DNA from: Geothrix sp. SG200
GTDB lineage: Bacteria; Acidobacteriota; Holophagae; Holophagales; Holophagaceae
Assembly (NCBI RefSeq): GCF_022808935.1
Contig: NZ_JAKZFR010000006.1
Location: forward strand, 62,001 to 126,000
Direction of reading: 5' to 3'
Length of the DNA: 64,000 nt
Positions 42,804 to 52,207 of this stretch are shown here, one piece after another. The notes under the pieces are model-generated. The model saw only the letters and a list, made by a program, of their open reading frames with translations, ran no database searches and was not told where the DNA came from. The translations under genes and the position numbers were made by a program. Positions within the stretch are counted from its first letter, which is position 1. The number at the start of each line of letters is the position of its first letter.

Positions 42804-44974
42804 TGTCCCTCACCATCGCCCTGGCGGGCAATCCCAACTGCGGGAAGACCACGCTCTTCAATGCCCTCACCGGGTCCCGCCATCACGTGGGCAACTGGCC
42901 CGGCGTCACGGTGGAACGGCGCAGCGGCGCCTTCGAGCAGGACGGCCTGACCCTGGAGGTGGTGGACCTTCCCGGGACCTACTCCCTGGCGGCTCGCAGC
43001 GAGGATGAGCGGGTTGCCGCCCAGTTCCTGGCCTCCCCGGAGGTGGACCTGGTCCTGAACGTGCTGGACGCCTCGAACCTGGAGCGCAACCTCTACCTCA
43101 GCACTCAGCTCCTGGAGCTGGGCAAGCCCGTGGCCTTCGTCCTCAACATGGTGGATGACGCTGAAAGCCGGGGCGTCCACATCGACGTGGCGGCCCTGGA
43201 GACCCTGCTGGGCGGCCCGGTCATCCCCACCGTGGGCAACCGGGCCCAGGGCATCCCCGAGCTCAAGGCCCTCCTGGCGGTGCTGGCCCGCGGCGAGTCC
43301 ACCCGCTGCCGCCGCATCACTGTGGACTATGGCCACGATATCGAGGGCGAGCTGGCCAAGCTCGAGACCGAGATCTGCCGCGATGAGAAGCTCGAGGAAG
43401 CCATGCCGCCCCGCTGGCTGGCCCTGCAGCTGCTGGAGAACAATGCCGAGGCCAAGCGGCGGGTGGCGGAGAGCCACGCCAGCGAAGCCATCAGCCAGCA
43501 GCTCACGAAGAGCTTCGCCTTCCTGGAGCCCCACCTGGGCGCCGATGGCGCGACGCTGATCGCCGAGCGCCGCTACGGCTTCGCCCACGGCCTGGTGAAG
43601 GAGGTGGCCACGGCGCCGGACGAGGGCAGGACTCCCACCGCGAGGCTCGACGCGGTGCTCACCCACCGCTGGCTGGGCATCCCCATCTTCGTGGGCATCC
43701 TGGCCCTGGTCTACTCGGTGTCCTTCATCCTCGGGAAGATCCCCCAGGACTGGATCGCCGAGGGCTTCAAGGCCCTGTCCGACTTCGCCGGGGCCCACCT
43801 GCCCGCCGGCGAGCTGACCAGCCTGCTGGTGGATGGCGTGATCCCCGGCGTGAGCGCGGTGATCGTCTTCGTGCCCGTGATCATGATCCTCATGGGCTGC
43901 ATCGCCTTCCTGGAGGACACGGGCTACATGGCCCGGGCGGCCTTCATCATGGACCGCCTCATGCATGTCATGGGCCTCCACGGGAAGAGCTTCATCCCCC
44001 TCATCATGGGCAGCGGCTGCAACGTGCCGGCCATCCAGGCCGCCCGCACCATCGAGAGCCGGCAGGACCGTCTCATCACCATCCTCGTCACGCCCCTGGT
44101 GAGCTGCTCCGCGCGCCTCCAGGTCTACATCGTCATCGCGGGGACCTTCTTCACGCCCTTCAAGGCGGCCCTGGCCATCATCGCCATGCACTTCCTGGGC
44201 CTGGGCCTGGCTGTCCTCATGGGCCGCATCCTGCGCAGCGCATTGTTCGCCGGCCCGAGTTCACCCTTCGTGATGGAGCTGCCGCCCTACCGGCTGCCGG
44301 TCCTGAAGGCCACGCTCATCCACATGTGGGAGAAGGGCTCGGTCTTCCTCACCCGCGCCGGCACGACCATCTTCGCGGGCGCCACGCTGATCTGGTTCCT
44401 CTCGCGCTATCCCGGCATCGCCAACCAGGAGTGGACCGCCCAGTACCAGGAGCAGCGGCAGGCCGTGGCCGCCCTGAAGCTGCCCGGGGCCGAGGAGGAG
44501 GACCGCCTCCGGGCCCTCCAGCTGGCCCACGAGAGCCGCATCGTGAACACGAGCCTGGCCGCGCGGCTGGGCCAGAAGGCCTCCCCCCTCCTTCGGCCCA
44601 TCCTCGATCCGGAGCACAAGCGCGCCGAGGCCTGGAAGGATGTCATCGCCCTCACCGCCGGTTTCGTCGCCAAGGAGATCGTGGTCTCCACCATGGCGGT
44701 CATCCACCAGGCCAGCGACGAGCCCAAGGCGGGCGAGCGCCTCAGCCCGCTCCAGGTGTCCCTGCGCGACAACTCGGGCCTGAGCCCCCTCACGGCCCTG
44801 GCTTTCATGGTGTTCACGCTCATCTACACGCCCTGCCTGGGCACCGTCGCCATGATCCGCCGCGAGGCGGGCAGCTGGGGCTGGGCGGGCTTCACCATCG
44901 CCTATGGCCTGGTCCTGGGCTGGGGCCTGGCCTGGGTCACCGTGGTCGCCGGCCGCGCCCTCGGCTTCGCGTGA
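42803..44974 (+). CDS. feoB: Ferrous iron transporter B
   Basis: 723 residues. The N-terminal G domain has P-loop GNPNCGKTTLF (G1, with Cys for the more usual Ser), G3 DLPG and G4 NMVD. A helical guanine-release insert follows. The membrane domain contains the two Gate motifs with conserved Cys (SGCNVPAIQAART and CSARLQVYIV) and TPLVSC. It imports Fe2+ across the inner membrane. The operon position and nearby Fur support iron control. Confidence 0.95.
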   Translation: MSLTIALAGNPNCGKTTLFNALTGSRHHVGNWPGVTVERRSGAFEQDGLTLEVVDLPGTYSLAARSEDERVAAQFLASPEVDLVLNVLDASNLERNLYLSTQLLELGKPVAFVLNMVDDAESRGVHIDVAALETLLGGPVIPTVGNRAQGIPELKALLAVLARGESTRCRRITVDYGHDIEGELAKLETEICRDEKLEEAMPPRWLALQLLENNAEAKRRVAESHASEAISQQLTKSFAFLEPHLGADGATLIAERRYGFAHGLVKEVATAPDEGRTPTARLDAVLTHRWLGIPIFVGILALVYSVSFILGKIPQDWIAEGFKALSDFAGAHLPAGELTSLLVDGVIPGVSAVIVFVPVIMILMGCIAFLEDTGYMARAAFIMDRLMHVMGLHGKSFIPLIMGSGCNVPAIQAARTIESRQDRLITILVTPLVSCSARLQVYIVIAGTFFTPFKAALAIIAMHFLGLGLAVLMGRILRSALFAGPSSPFVMELPPYRLPVLKATLIHMWEKGSVFLTRAGTTIFAGATLIWFLSRYPGIANQEWTAQYQEQRQAVAALKLPGAEEEDRLRALQLAHESRIVNTSLAARLGQKASPLLRPILDPEHKRAEAWKDVIALTAGFVAKEIVVSTMAVIHQASDEPKAGERLSPLQVSLRDNSGLSPLTALAFMVFTLIYTPCLGTVAMIRREAGSWGWAGFTIAYGLVLGWGLAWVTVVAGRALGFA

Positions 44975-44981
44975 GGTGCCC

Positions 44982-45125
44982 ATGAACCTCCAGCTCGTCC
45001 TCGTCGCCTCCGCCGTCAGCTGGTCGGCCTTCTACTTCCTGCGCGGCGCCTACCGGGACCTGAAGGCGGGAAACGCGTGCTCCCACTGCAGCTCCGGCGG
45101 CTGTCCCGCCGCCCGGCGGCACTGA
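44982..45125 (+). CDS. FeoB-associated Cys-rich small membrane protein
   Basis: 47 residues. One membrane helix (LQLVLVASAVSWSAFYFLRGAY) followed by a Cys-rich tail (CSHCSSGGCP). It starts 7 bases after feoB and is an end-of-operon companion of a known type, possibly helping iron loading or sensing. It is distinct from the winged-helix FeoC. Confidence 0.8.
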   Translation: MNLQLVLVASAVSWSAFYFLRGAYRDLKAGNACSHCSSGGCPAARRH

Positions 45126-45129
45126 GGGG

Positions 45130-46002
45130 CTAGAGTCCTCGCGCCCATTCGGGCCGGAGCGGAATGTGGCCTTCGAGCGCGGCGTCGACGGCGGCCAGCA
45201 TGGCCTCCCGGTCCCGGGGCAGGCGGCCGCCGATGGGCAGGTGGTTCGAGGCGTGGTTGGACCGGAAGATGGCGTTGCCGGGGCGGGCCTCCTCCAGGAA
45301 CCAGCGCAGTTCCCTCAGGAGCCCCGGCAGGTCCGGGAGTTCGAAGCGTCCCTGGTCCTCCAGCGCGGCGAGGGGGGTGTGGGGGACCACGGCCAGGGTC
45401 AGCGTGGAGAGGAAGCGGGGGTCCATGGCCGTCGCCAGGCGGCCCGAGGCGCGGGCGTGCGCCTCGCTGCGTTCGCGTCCACCCGCGCCCAGGAGGAACA
45501 TCAGGGATTGGTCCATTCCCGCCTCCCGGGCCTTGCGGGCGGCCTCGGCGTGCTCCTCTGCCGTGGCCCCCTTGGCGATGCGGCGGAGGGTCTCGTCATC
45601 GCCGGACTCCGGGCCGAGGTAGAGGAGGGACAGGCCCAGTTCCCGGAGCCGCGTCAGTTCACCGGGCGACTTCTCCAGCAGGTTACGCGCCGTGGCGTAG
45701 GTGCTCACGCGCCGCAGGCGGGGGAAGGCCGCGGCGAGGGCCCGGAGGATGGGCTCCCAGTAGTCCATGTCCATGGCCAGGGGATCTCCGTCGGCCACGA
45801 AGACATGCCGGACGTCCTCCGCGAAGCGGGCCCCGGCCTCAGAGATGTCGGCCAGTACATCCTCCAGGGGCCGCTCCCGGTACCGCTTGCCGCGGTACAT
45901 TGCGCAGTAGGTGCAGGCGTTCCAGGAGCAGCCCAGGGTGGCCTGGAGAATGAACGACTCGGCTTCGCTGGGCGGGCGGAAGAGGGGCTCGTCGTAGCGC
46001 AC
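45130..46002 (-). CDS. Radical SAM protein
   Basis: 290 residues. The cluster motif is spaced as Cx4Cx2C (TLGCSWNACTYCAMYRGKRY), a known variant of radical SAM proteins with the CSWN(R)C(T/N)(F/Y)C sequence. Downstream GDPLAMDMDYWEPIL and STYATARNLLEKS support the TIM barrel, and YLGPESGDDETLRRI is the GGE/SAM-binding equivalent. The substrate is unknown. GTG start is directly adjacent to the upstream gene's stop (TGAGTG), so the two are coupled. Confidence 0.85.
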   Translation of the reverse strand: MRYDEPLFRPPSEAESFILQATLGCSWNACTYCAMYRGKRYRERPLEDVLADISEAGARFAEDVRHVFVADGDPLAMDMDYWEPILRALAAAFPRLRRVSTYATARNLLEKSPGELTRLRELGLSLLYLGPESGDDETLRRIAKGATAEEHAEAARKAREAGMDQSLMFLLGAGGRERSEAHARASGRLATAMDPRFLSTLTLAVVPHTPLAALEDQGRFELPDLPGLLRELRWFLEEARPGNAIFRSNHASNHLPIGGRLPRDREAMLAAVDAALEGHIPLRPEWARGL

Positions 46003-46749
46003 TCAGCAGCCCCTCCGCCGGGCCTCGGACACCAGGTCCAGGGCCAGGTCCACCGGGTCCACGGGAAGGTGGGGCAGGCCGGCCACGAAGCCCGGGCGGC
46101 CCACGCGGTCATCGAGGGGCGCCTGCGGGCAGAGGGCCTGGAACCGGGCGGAGAGCAGGGCGAGGTTGGCCAGGGTCGCGGGGCGCATGTCCGCGCCGAG
46201 GCAGCGGTAGTCCATGCCGTGTTCGTAGACCATCAGGTCCGGGTGGCCATCCCCGCGCTGGACCAGGAGGAAGGGTTCCTTGGCGTGGGTGGTGCGCTCC
46301 TCCACCTTCTCGACCTTCTTGGTCAGCAGGAGCCCTCCGCTGAGGACGGCCTTGCCCAGGTCGAAGCGCCTCTCCTTGGTCTTGAGGACCTCGGTGGTGC
46401 TCTGGGTCCGGGCTCCCCGCTGCAGGAGGCGGACCGCGTCCAGGGGGCAGGGGTGGGTCTGGCCTTTCGCATCCACGGCCCGGAAGCCGCCCGGCTCCCA
46501 GTCCAGGCTCCGCACCACCAGGCGGGTTCCGTCCGTGGGAACGGCGGAGGGTTCGGCCGCCCAGGCAAGGAAGCCCTCCGCCACGAGGGCCGCCGCCAGG
46601 CCTTCGCCGTCCGGCGTGGCCCGAGCGAGGATCCGGGGCAGGGTGCCCGCCAGCATCCGCGCCGCGTCCGGCAGGGCGAGGCCTGCCAGGCGCGCCGCCC
46701 GGGCCACGGCCTCGGGAGTTCCAGGAATCCGACCCACCGCCACGAACAT
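46003..46749 (-). CDS. Hypothetical protein coupled to the radical SAM gene
   Basis: 248 residues, unrecognised. The protein appears soluble, starting MFVAVGRIPGTPEAVARAAR. It has a central helical basic stretch (LKTKERRFDLGKAVLSGGLL, TKKVEKVEERTTHAKEPF) and a Cys in YRCLGADM. Its coupling with the radical SAM gene suggests that they cooperate, perhaps as maturase and substrate-binding partner. Confidence 0.6.
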   Translation of the reverse strand: MFVAVGRIPGTPEAVARAARLAGLALPDAARMLAGTLPRILARATPDGEGLAAALVAEGFLAWAAEPSAVPTDGTRLVVRSLDWEPGGFRAVDAKGQTHPCPLDAVRLLQRGARTQSTTEVLKTKERRFDLGKAVLSGGLLLTKKVEKVEERTTHAKEPFLLVQRGDGHPDLMVYEHGMDYRCLGADMRPATLANLALLSARFQALCPQAPLDDRVGRPGFVAGLPHLPVDPVDLALDLVSEARRRGC

Positions 46750-46811
46750 GGGACGAGTATGAGGCCGGCTGGACCCGGTTGATAAACTGGATGCGTTCCC
46801 GCGAGGTCGCT

Positions 46812-48161
46812 GTGCGAACTGGTCGCGGAAGGGTGAGATCCCCGGCGTGCCTGGCGGCCCGGCTCCGTCGGGTGGCCGCCTCGGCGCTCGTCGCCCTGAC
46901 CGCATCGATGCTGTGGGCTCCCGGTGCGCCGGAGCGGCGTGTCTGCGTAGCCCGGATCCAGGGCACCATCGGGCCGGCCACGGCGACCTACGTCGCGCGG
47001 GCCATCGGTGAGGCTGCGGGCCAGGAGGCCCAGTGCCTGGTCCTCCAGCTCGACACGCCCGGCGGGCTCCTGGACTCCACGAAGGAGATCATCCAGAGCT
47101 TCCTGCGATCCCCGGTGCCCACCGTCGTCTATGTCTCCCCCCAGGGAGCCTGGGCCGGCAGCGCGGGCTGCTTCATCACCATGGCCGCCGACGTGGCGGT
47201 CATGGCGCCCTCCACCAGCATCGGCGCGGCCCATCCCGTGGGGATCGGCGGGGGCGAGAAGCAGGACGAGGTGATGAAGCAGAAGCTGGAGAACTTCGCC
47301 GCCAGCTACCTGGAGGCCATCGCCGGCAAGCGGCACCGCAACATGGAATGGGCCCGGGCCTCGGTGCGCGAGAGCGCCGCCATCCCCGCCGACAAGGCCC
47401 TGGAGCTGAATGTGGTCGATCTGATCGCCGAGGACCTGCCTGACCTGCTGCGGCGGCTGGATGGCCGGGAGGTCGGGGCCCGGCGGCTGGAGACGGCCGG
47501 GGCGACCGTCGTCGAGATCCCCCTCTCGCTGCGGGAGAGGGCCTTCCAGGGCCTCGCGCATCCCCAGGTGATGCTGATCCTGATGCTGGTCGTGGTGTAC
47601 GGCATCATCGGGGAGCTGACCAGCCCCGGCGCGATCCTGCCCGGCGTGGTGGGCGTGATCGCCCTGCTCCTGCTGCTGTACTTGTCCTCGGTGCTGCCGC
47701 TGAACATCACGGGCCTGGCGCTTGTCGCCGTGGCCCTTGTGCTGTTCACCATCGACGCCTTCGCGCCGACCCATGGGGTGCTCACGGGGGGCGGGGTGAT
47801 CGCGTTCTTCCTCGGGCTGTTCATGCTGTTCGACCGGAGCGAGCCCTTCCTGCGGCTCTCGCTGATGTGGCTGGTGCCGGCCACCGTCGTGACGGCCCTG
47901 TTCTTCATCTTCGTGGCTGGCGCGGGCATCCGCGCCCAGCGGCTGCCCGCCAGGGCCGGCGCCCAGGCGATGCTGGGCCGGACCGTCCCGGCCGTGGAAC
48001 CGATCGACGCCTCCCGAGGGAAGGTGTTCCTCGAAGGCGAATACTGGGATGCCGTCAGCGCCGTGCCCATCGCGGCGGGGCAAGTCGTGGAGATCGTGGC
48101 GCTGAACGGCCTGACTCTGACGGTGAAACCCGTGGGGACTTCCGAGGAGGAGCGGCCATGA
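46812..48161 (+). CDS. NfeD family membrane serine protease
   Basis: 449 residues. A signal-like N-terminus is followed by a ClpP/SppA-type protease domain (LQLDTPGGLLDSTKEIIQSF, WAGSAGCFITMAADVAVMAP with nucleophile Ser, and a later Lys region), four or more membrane helices at residues 250-370 and a C-terminal NfeD OB fold (VFLEGEYWDAVSAVPIAAGQ). The long NfeD type is commonly paired with slipins, as here. GTG 46812 has GAGG 5 bases upstream; ATG 46791 is an alternative start. Its stop overlaps the slipin ATG. Confidence 0.85.
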   Translation: MRTGRGRVRSPACLAARLRRVAASALVALTASMLWAPGAPERRVCVARIQGTIGPATATYVARAIGEAAGQEAQCLVLQLDTPGGLLDSTKEIIQSFLRSPVPTVVYVSPQGAWAGSAGCFITMAADVAVMAPSTSIGAAHPVGIGGGEKQDEVMKQKLENFAASYLEAIAGKRHRNMEWARASVRESAAIPADKALELNVVDLIAEDLPDLLRRLDGREVGARRLETAGATVVEIPLSLRERAFQGLAHPQVMLILMLVVVYGIIGELTSPGAILPGVVGVIALLLLLYLSSVLPLNITGLALVAVALVLFTIDAFAPTHGVLTGGGVIAFFLGLFMLFDRSEPFLRLSLMWLVPATVVTALFFIFVAGAGIRAQRLPARAGAQAMLGRTVPAVEPIDASRGKVFLEGEYWDAVSAVPIAAGQVVEIVALNGLTLTVKPVGTSEEERP

Positions 48162-48922
48162 ACACCTATGTGATGTACCTGGGACCCTGGATCGTCGTGC
48201 TCGTGGCGCTGGGATTGATCGTCCTGCCGCAGGCGGCCCGCATTCTGCGCGAGTACGAGCGCGGCGTGATCTTCCGCTGGGGCAAGCTCAAGGGCTCCAA
48301 GGGACCGGGCCTGATCTTCCTGATTCCCTTCATCGACCGCATGGTGCGGATGGACCTGCGCGTGGTGACCATCGACGTGCCCAAGCAGGAGGTGATGACC
48401 CGCGACAATGTCCCGGCGACCGTCGATGCGGTGGTCTACTTCCGCGTGGTGGACCCACAGGCGGCCGTGGTCAAGGTGGAGAACTTCCTCAAGGCCTCCT
48501 CCCTGATCGCCCAGACCACGCTGCGCAGCGTGCTGGGCCAGTCGGAACTGGACGAGCTGCTGTCGCACCGGGAGATGATCAACCTCAAGCTCCAGGAGAT
48601 CATCGACCGCCAGACCGAACCCTGGGGCGTGAAGGTGAGCACCGTGGAGGTGCGCGACGTGGTGCTGCCCGACGGGATGAAGCGCGCCATGGCCAAGCAG
48701 GCCGAAGCCGAGCGGGAGCGGCGCGCCAAGGTCGTCAATGCCGAGGGCGAGTTCCAGGCCGCGGAGAAGATGGTGCAGGCCGCCGCCATGATGGCGGAGC
48801 AGCCCATCTCGCTCCAGCTGCGCTTCCTCCAGACCATGGTGGAGATCTCCAGCGAGCACAACACCACCAGCTTCATTCCGCTGCCCAGCGAGCTGTTCCG
48901 CCCCTTCATCCAGAAGAGCTAG
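48158..48922 (+). CDS. Slipin family SPFH-domain protein
   Basis: 254 residues. An N-terminal membrane helix precedes an SPFH/stomatin domain (EYERGVIFRWGKLKGSKGPG, VTIDVPKQEVMTRDNVPATVDAVVYFRV) and a coiled-coil C-terminus. The family forms membrane rings; the NfeD partner gives a probable membrane quality-control complex. ATG overlaps the NfeD stop (ATGA). The end overlaps the convergent SpoIIE gene by 17 bases. Confidence 0.9.
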   Translation: MNTYVMYLGPWIVVLVALGLIVLPQAARILREYERGVIFRWGKLKGSKGPGLIFLIPFIDRMVRMDLRVVTIDVPKQEVMTRDNVPATVDAVVYFRVVDPQAAVVKVENFLKASSLIAQTTLRSVLGQSELDELLSHREMINLKLQEIIDRQTEPWGVKVSTVEVRDVVLPDGMKRAMAKQAEAERERRAKVVNAEGEFQAAEKMVQAAAMMAEQPISLQLRFLQTMVEISSEHNTTSFIPLPSELFRPFIQKS

Positions 48923-50543
48923 CGGTCCGCCGGAGCAGAAGAATGGTGCGGTCGTCCGTGAAGGGGGCGCCCTTCGCGTGGGCCTCCAGGTCGGCCATGA
49001 GGCCGGCGTCGATGGCATCGAGCCCCAGGGCCAGGCTCGTCCGCAGGAAGGCCTGGAGGCGATCCTCGCCGTACTCCTCGCCGTTCGGGGCCGCGACTTC
49101 CGTGACGCCGTCGGTGTAGAGCGCCAGAAGGTCGCCGGGCTCCAAGCGGAAGGAGCCGGAGCCGTATGGCTGTCCCGGCAGCATGGCCAGGGGAAGCCCC
49201 TGCGATTCCAGGGCCCGGAAGGTCCCGTCGGCACTCACCAGGTAGCCTGGGTTGTGGCCCGCGTTCGTGTAGGTCACCTCGCCGGTGGCGGGCTCGAAGA
49301 GGAGCAGGAAGGCCGTCACGAACCGCTTCCCGTCCGTGTGCCGGGCCAGGGACCGGGAGAGGTGGAAGGCCAGATCATCCGGCGCGATGTCCCGCTCGCC
49401 GAAGGCTTCGAGGAAAGCCGAGAGGCTCGCCATGAGGAGCCCCGGCCCCAGGCCCTTCCCGCTGACGTCGGCCAGGGCGAGGAGCCAGCGGCCATCCTCC
49501 CGCAGCCACCATCCGAAGAGGTCGCCGCTCACCTGGCGGCTGGGCAGGTTGTTGCCATGGAGCTCGTAGCCTGGGATCTCCGGGGGCAGGCCGGGAAGGA
49601 GGCCTTGCTGGATGTGCCTGGCCAGGTCCAGCTCCTGGTCCAGGGAGCGCCGTCTCTGGGCTTCTTCCTGCATGCGGACCTGCTCCAGCTTCGCCGAGGC
49701 CAGATGGGCGAAGGTGCTGGCGAGGCCCAGGTCCTGCTCGGTGAAGGGGGGACGCGGGGCCTTGGCGTCGAGGTAGAGCAGGCCGAGGATGGCGCCTTCG
49801 AACTCCAGGGGCGCCACGATGGCCGTGGTGATGCCACTGAGAAGCAGGGAAGGGCTCGCGGTGCCCGCTTCGACATCACGGAACAGCACGGCCTGGCGCC
49901 GCGCCAGGGCGGATTCCACCAGATGCGTGGAGAGGCTGATGGGGGCGTGCCCTTCGCTGGCGCGGGAGGCCACGGACTTCAGGTTCCCGTCGGGGCCCGA
50001 CAGGAGGATCGCCGCCCGCCAGGGATGGAGCTGGTTCCAGAGGTGATCCAGCACGTGGTCGAGGAGCGTCCCGGGCGGCACGTCCTTGATGAGCTCCAGG
50101 CTGAGGTCCTGGAGGTCCCGGATCACTGCCCCCATGCGGTCCGGCGCGCCCGTGGGCAGCCAGGTTCGCCAGGCCTCGTCGATGGGAAGGACCACGCTCG
50201 ACTGGGGCGAGGATCCGCTCTCGTCGCGGAACCGGACCTCGGGACCGAGGGTTCCGCCCGTCACCCGGATGTGGATGGACCCGAGGTGCACCTCGTCCCC
50301 GCCGCGCAGGGGACGGGGGGCATGGACCCGCTCGCCATTGATGAAGGTGCCGTTGCGGCTGTCGAGGTCCTCCAGGAAGGGAACGCCCCGATGCATCACG
50401 ATCCGGGCGTGCCGGCGGCTCAGGGCCCCATCGGCGATCACCACCTCGTTCTGGTGCGAGCGACCGAAATGCCAGGCCCGGCCGTCCTCCCCCTCCAGCA
50501 AGAGCGGGTCGAGCCCCGGAACATGCAAGGTCATGGCAGCCAT
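48906..50543 (-). CDS. FHA-GAF-SpoIIE-type protein phosphatase
   Basis: 545 residues. FHA phosphothreonine-binding domain at residues 5-95 (GRSHQNEVVIADGALSRRHARI, DLDSRNGTFINGERV), a GAF sensor at about 140-300, then a PP2C-type SpoIIE phosphatase (VSGDLFGWW, LADVSGKGLGPGLLMAS, NAGHNPGYLV, LYTDGVTEV, DDRTILLL). It likely dephosphorylates an anti-sigma antagonist in response to a ligand. Start ATG 50543 is uncertain; 50534 is close and neither has a strong ribosome site. Confidence 0.88.
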   Translation of the reverse strand: MAAMTLHVPGLDPLLLEGEDGRAWHFGRSHQNEVVIADGALSRRHARIVMHRGVPFLEDLDSRNGTFINGERVHAPRPLRGGDEVHLGSIHIRVTGGTLGPEVRFRDESGSSPQSSVVLPIDEAWRTWLPTGAPDRMGAVIRDLQDLSLELIKDVPPGTLLDHVLDHLWNQLHPWRAAILLSGPDGNLKSVASRASEGHAPISLSTHLVESALARRQAVLFRDVEAGTASPSLLLSGITTAIVAPLEFEGAILGLLYLDAKAPRPPFTEQDLGLASTFAHLASAKLEQVRMQEEAQRRRSLDQELDLARHIQQGLLPGLPPEIPGYELHGNNLPSRQVSGDLFGWWLREDGRWLLALADVSGKGLGPGLLMASLSAFLEAFGERDIAPDDLAFHLSRSLARHTDGKRFVTAFLLLFEPATGEVTYTNAGHNPGYLVSADGTFRALESQGLPLAMLPGQPYGSGSFRLEPGDLLALYTDGVTEVAAPNGEEYGEDRLQAFLRTSLALGLDAIDAGLMADLEAHAKGAPFTDDRTILLLRRTASSSG

Positions 50544-50672
50544 GGCGGCAAGGATTGTGTCCGAGTCATCCGGCGTACGCCACGGTGAGTTTCGAGAAGG
50601 TCCACTTTTTTTTGCAGCCACCCTCGTGGTGGTCTGGCAAAAACCGGTGCGGATAATTTTATACGGATGTTA

Positions 50673-50701
50673 TTGTGGAAATATTTTAATACGGGTAATA
50701 A
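50673..50701 (+). promoter_or_regulatory. Promoter of the DUF2239 gene with repeated ATACGG boxes
   Basis: TTGTGG (50673-50678) and TAATAA (50696-50701) with a 17-base spacer. Direct repeats ATACGG at 50661 and 50689, 28 bases apart, flank and overlap it, a possible operator. Confidence 0.55.
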
Positions 50702-50726
50702 TAGACAATCAGGAAAGGCTACCCTC

Positions 50727-51323
50727 ATGCCCGACCGCACGCTGACGCTCTGCACCGCCTTCGACGGCCCGCGCCGCATCGCCTCCGGTCTGCTGGGACA
50801 GGTGGCCGTGGCCGTGAAGGCCTGCGTGGATGGCGGCCAAGCGGAGGATGTGGCGCCAAGCGTGCTGGTGTTCGACGATGAAACGGGCCGCGTCATCGAC
50901 CTCGACCTGCGCGGAACGCCCGAGGATGTGGTCGCCCGCCTCGGCGGCCCGCCGGAACAGCCGGAGAAGCCGCGAGGAAGGGGCCGGCCCAGGCTCGGCG
51001 TCGTGCCAAGGGAGGTGACCCTCCTCCCGCGGCACTGGGAGTGGCTCGGCGCCCAGCCCGGCGGGGCTTCGGTGGCCCTGCGCAAGCTCGTGGAAGAGGC
51101 CCGCCGGGCGGAGACGGCCGGCGAGCGCCGGCGCCTGGCCCAGGAGCGCGCCTACCGCTTCATGGCGGCCATGGCCGGTGACGCCCCCGGGTACGAGGAG
51201 GCCCTGCGGGCGATGTACGCCGAGAACTCGGAGGCCTTCGAGACGCACATCCAGCCCTGGCCGGAGGACATCCGGGAGCATGCGCGGAAGCTCGCACAGG
51301 CGGCATTCGTGTCCGAACCCTGA
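50727..51323 (+). CDS. DUF2239 family protein
   Basis: 198 residues. The N-terminal half (LCTAFDGPRRIASGLLGQVAV, SVLVFDDETGRVIDLDLRG) is the DUF2239 signature, followed by a basic PRGRGRPRLGVVPREVTLLP segment and a helical C-terminus (GASVALRKLVEEAR, RAYRFMAAMAGD). The function is unknown. ATG has AGGAAAGG upstream. The GIY-YIG gene begins 32 bases after its stop, so the two are likely an operon. Confidence 0.85.
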   Translation: MPDRTLTLCTAFDGPRRIASGLLGQVAVAVKACVDGGQAEDVAPSVLVFDDETGRVIDLDLRGTPEDVVARLGGPPEQPEKPRGRGRPRLGVVPREVTLLPRHWEWLGAQPGGASVALRKLVEEARRAETAGERRRLAQERAYRFMAAMAGDAPGYEEALRAMYAENSEAFETHIQPWPEDIREHARKLAQAAFVSEP

Positions 51324-51355
51324 CGGCGCGGACCTGGGACACGGGAGGAAAGTAC

Positions 51356-51709
51356 ATGGACGAATCCTTCGATCGGAAAGCGGCGCTTCGGGCCTACAAA
51401 GAGCGGAAGCCGCGCCCCGGCATCTATGCGGTGCGCCACCTGGCGTCGGGCCGCGCGTGGGCCGGCGCGAATCCGAACCTCGACACCACCCGGAACGGCC
51501 TGTGGCATCAACTGAACCAGGGCCGCCACCTGGACCGCGGGTTGCAGGCGGCCTGGAACCAGCACGGCGAGGCGGCCTTCGAATACGTCATCCTTGAAGT
51601 CCTCGAAGAAGAGATGAGCCCCCTGGTCCTCAAGGAGACGCTGAAGGCCAAGAAGGCCGAGTGGACGGCCCTCCTCGCCGAAAACGAAGGGGCCCCTGGA
51701 AACGCCTGA
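51356..51709 (+). CDS. GIY-YIG nuclease family protein
   Basis: 117 residues. GIY motif at residues 22-24 (PGIYAVRHLASGRAWAGANPN); the YIG position is replaced by WAG. The NGLWHQLNQGRHLDRGLQAA region and AFEYVILEVLEEE match the C-terminal core, with the catalytic Glu region retained. Whether it still cuts DNA is unclear. It pairs with the preceding DUF2239 gene. GGAGGAAAG precedes the ATG by 4 bases. Confidence 0.8.
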   Translation: MDESFDRKAALRAYKERKPRPGIYAVRHLASGRAWAGANPNLDTTRNGLWHQLNQGRHLDRGLQAAWNQHGEAAFEYVILEVLEEEMSPLVLKETLKAKKAEWTALLAENEGAPGNA

Positions 51710-52207
51710 CAGCCAGGCGGCTGAAGCTCTGAGCTGTCCCTCCGCTCGCTGCGTCCGCAGCACGATGCGAACTGAAGCGCTTCGTGGGGTGGAGGCCCGC
51801 CCCACCACACGTCCCCTTTTCGTGACCGGACCCCCAGGGTGCTTCCGGGTCTCCGACTCAACCCGCCCTGTCATCAGAATCCAACCACCCCATTCCCATC
51901 AAACCCAAACAGCGCACGGGATTTCTCGCTGGATTTCCACGGAACTTCAGTCAGGAAGTCGTGCGAAGACCCACGAGCGTCTCGGGCACAGCCATTGAGG
52001 ATCCTGAAAATCAACCTCAACGGTCGTTGATGCAGGATCTACGGCTAAGGCTCAATTATTAATTTGAGATCGTTTTGGGTACAGCTGCATGAAAAAAACT
52101 TCGGGTGTATGGATTCTTTCCATGATCGATAAATCATTAATTTCATTAACATTCCTTGACGAGGACCCGGTCAGAATTCACTGTATTCAACAAACCAGGA
52201 GCCGGTC
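51710..52207. other. 498-base gap before the Ig/FGE gene, partly A/T-rich
   Basis: The first part is GC-rich, with a GACAGC...GCTGTC dyad (51708-51738) and GTGGGG...CCCCAC (51784-51805). From about 51840 the DNA is A/T-rich, probably the regulatory region of the next gene. I see no credible coding frame and no clear -35/-10 pair, though TTGACG occurs at 52157. Confidence 0.5.
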
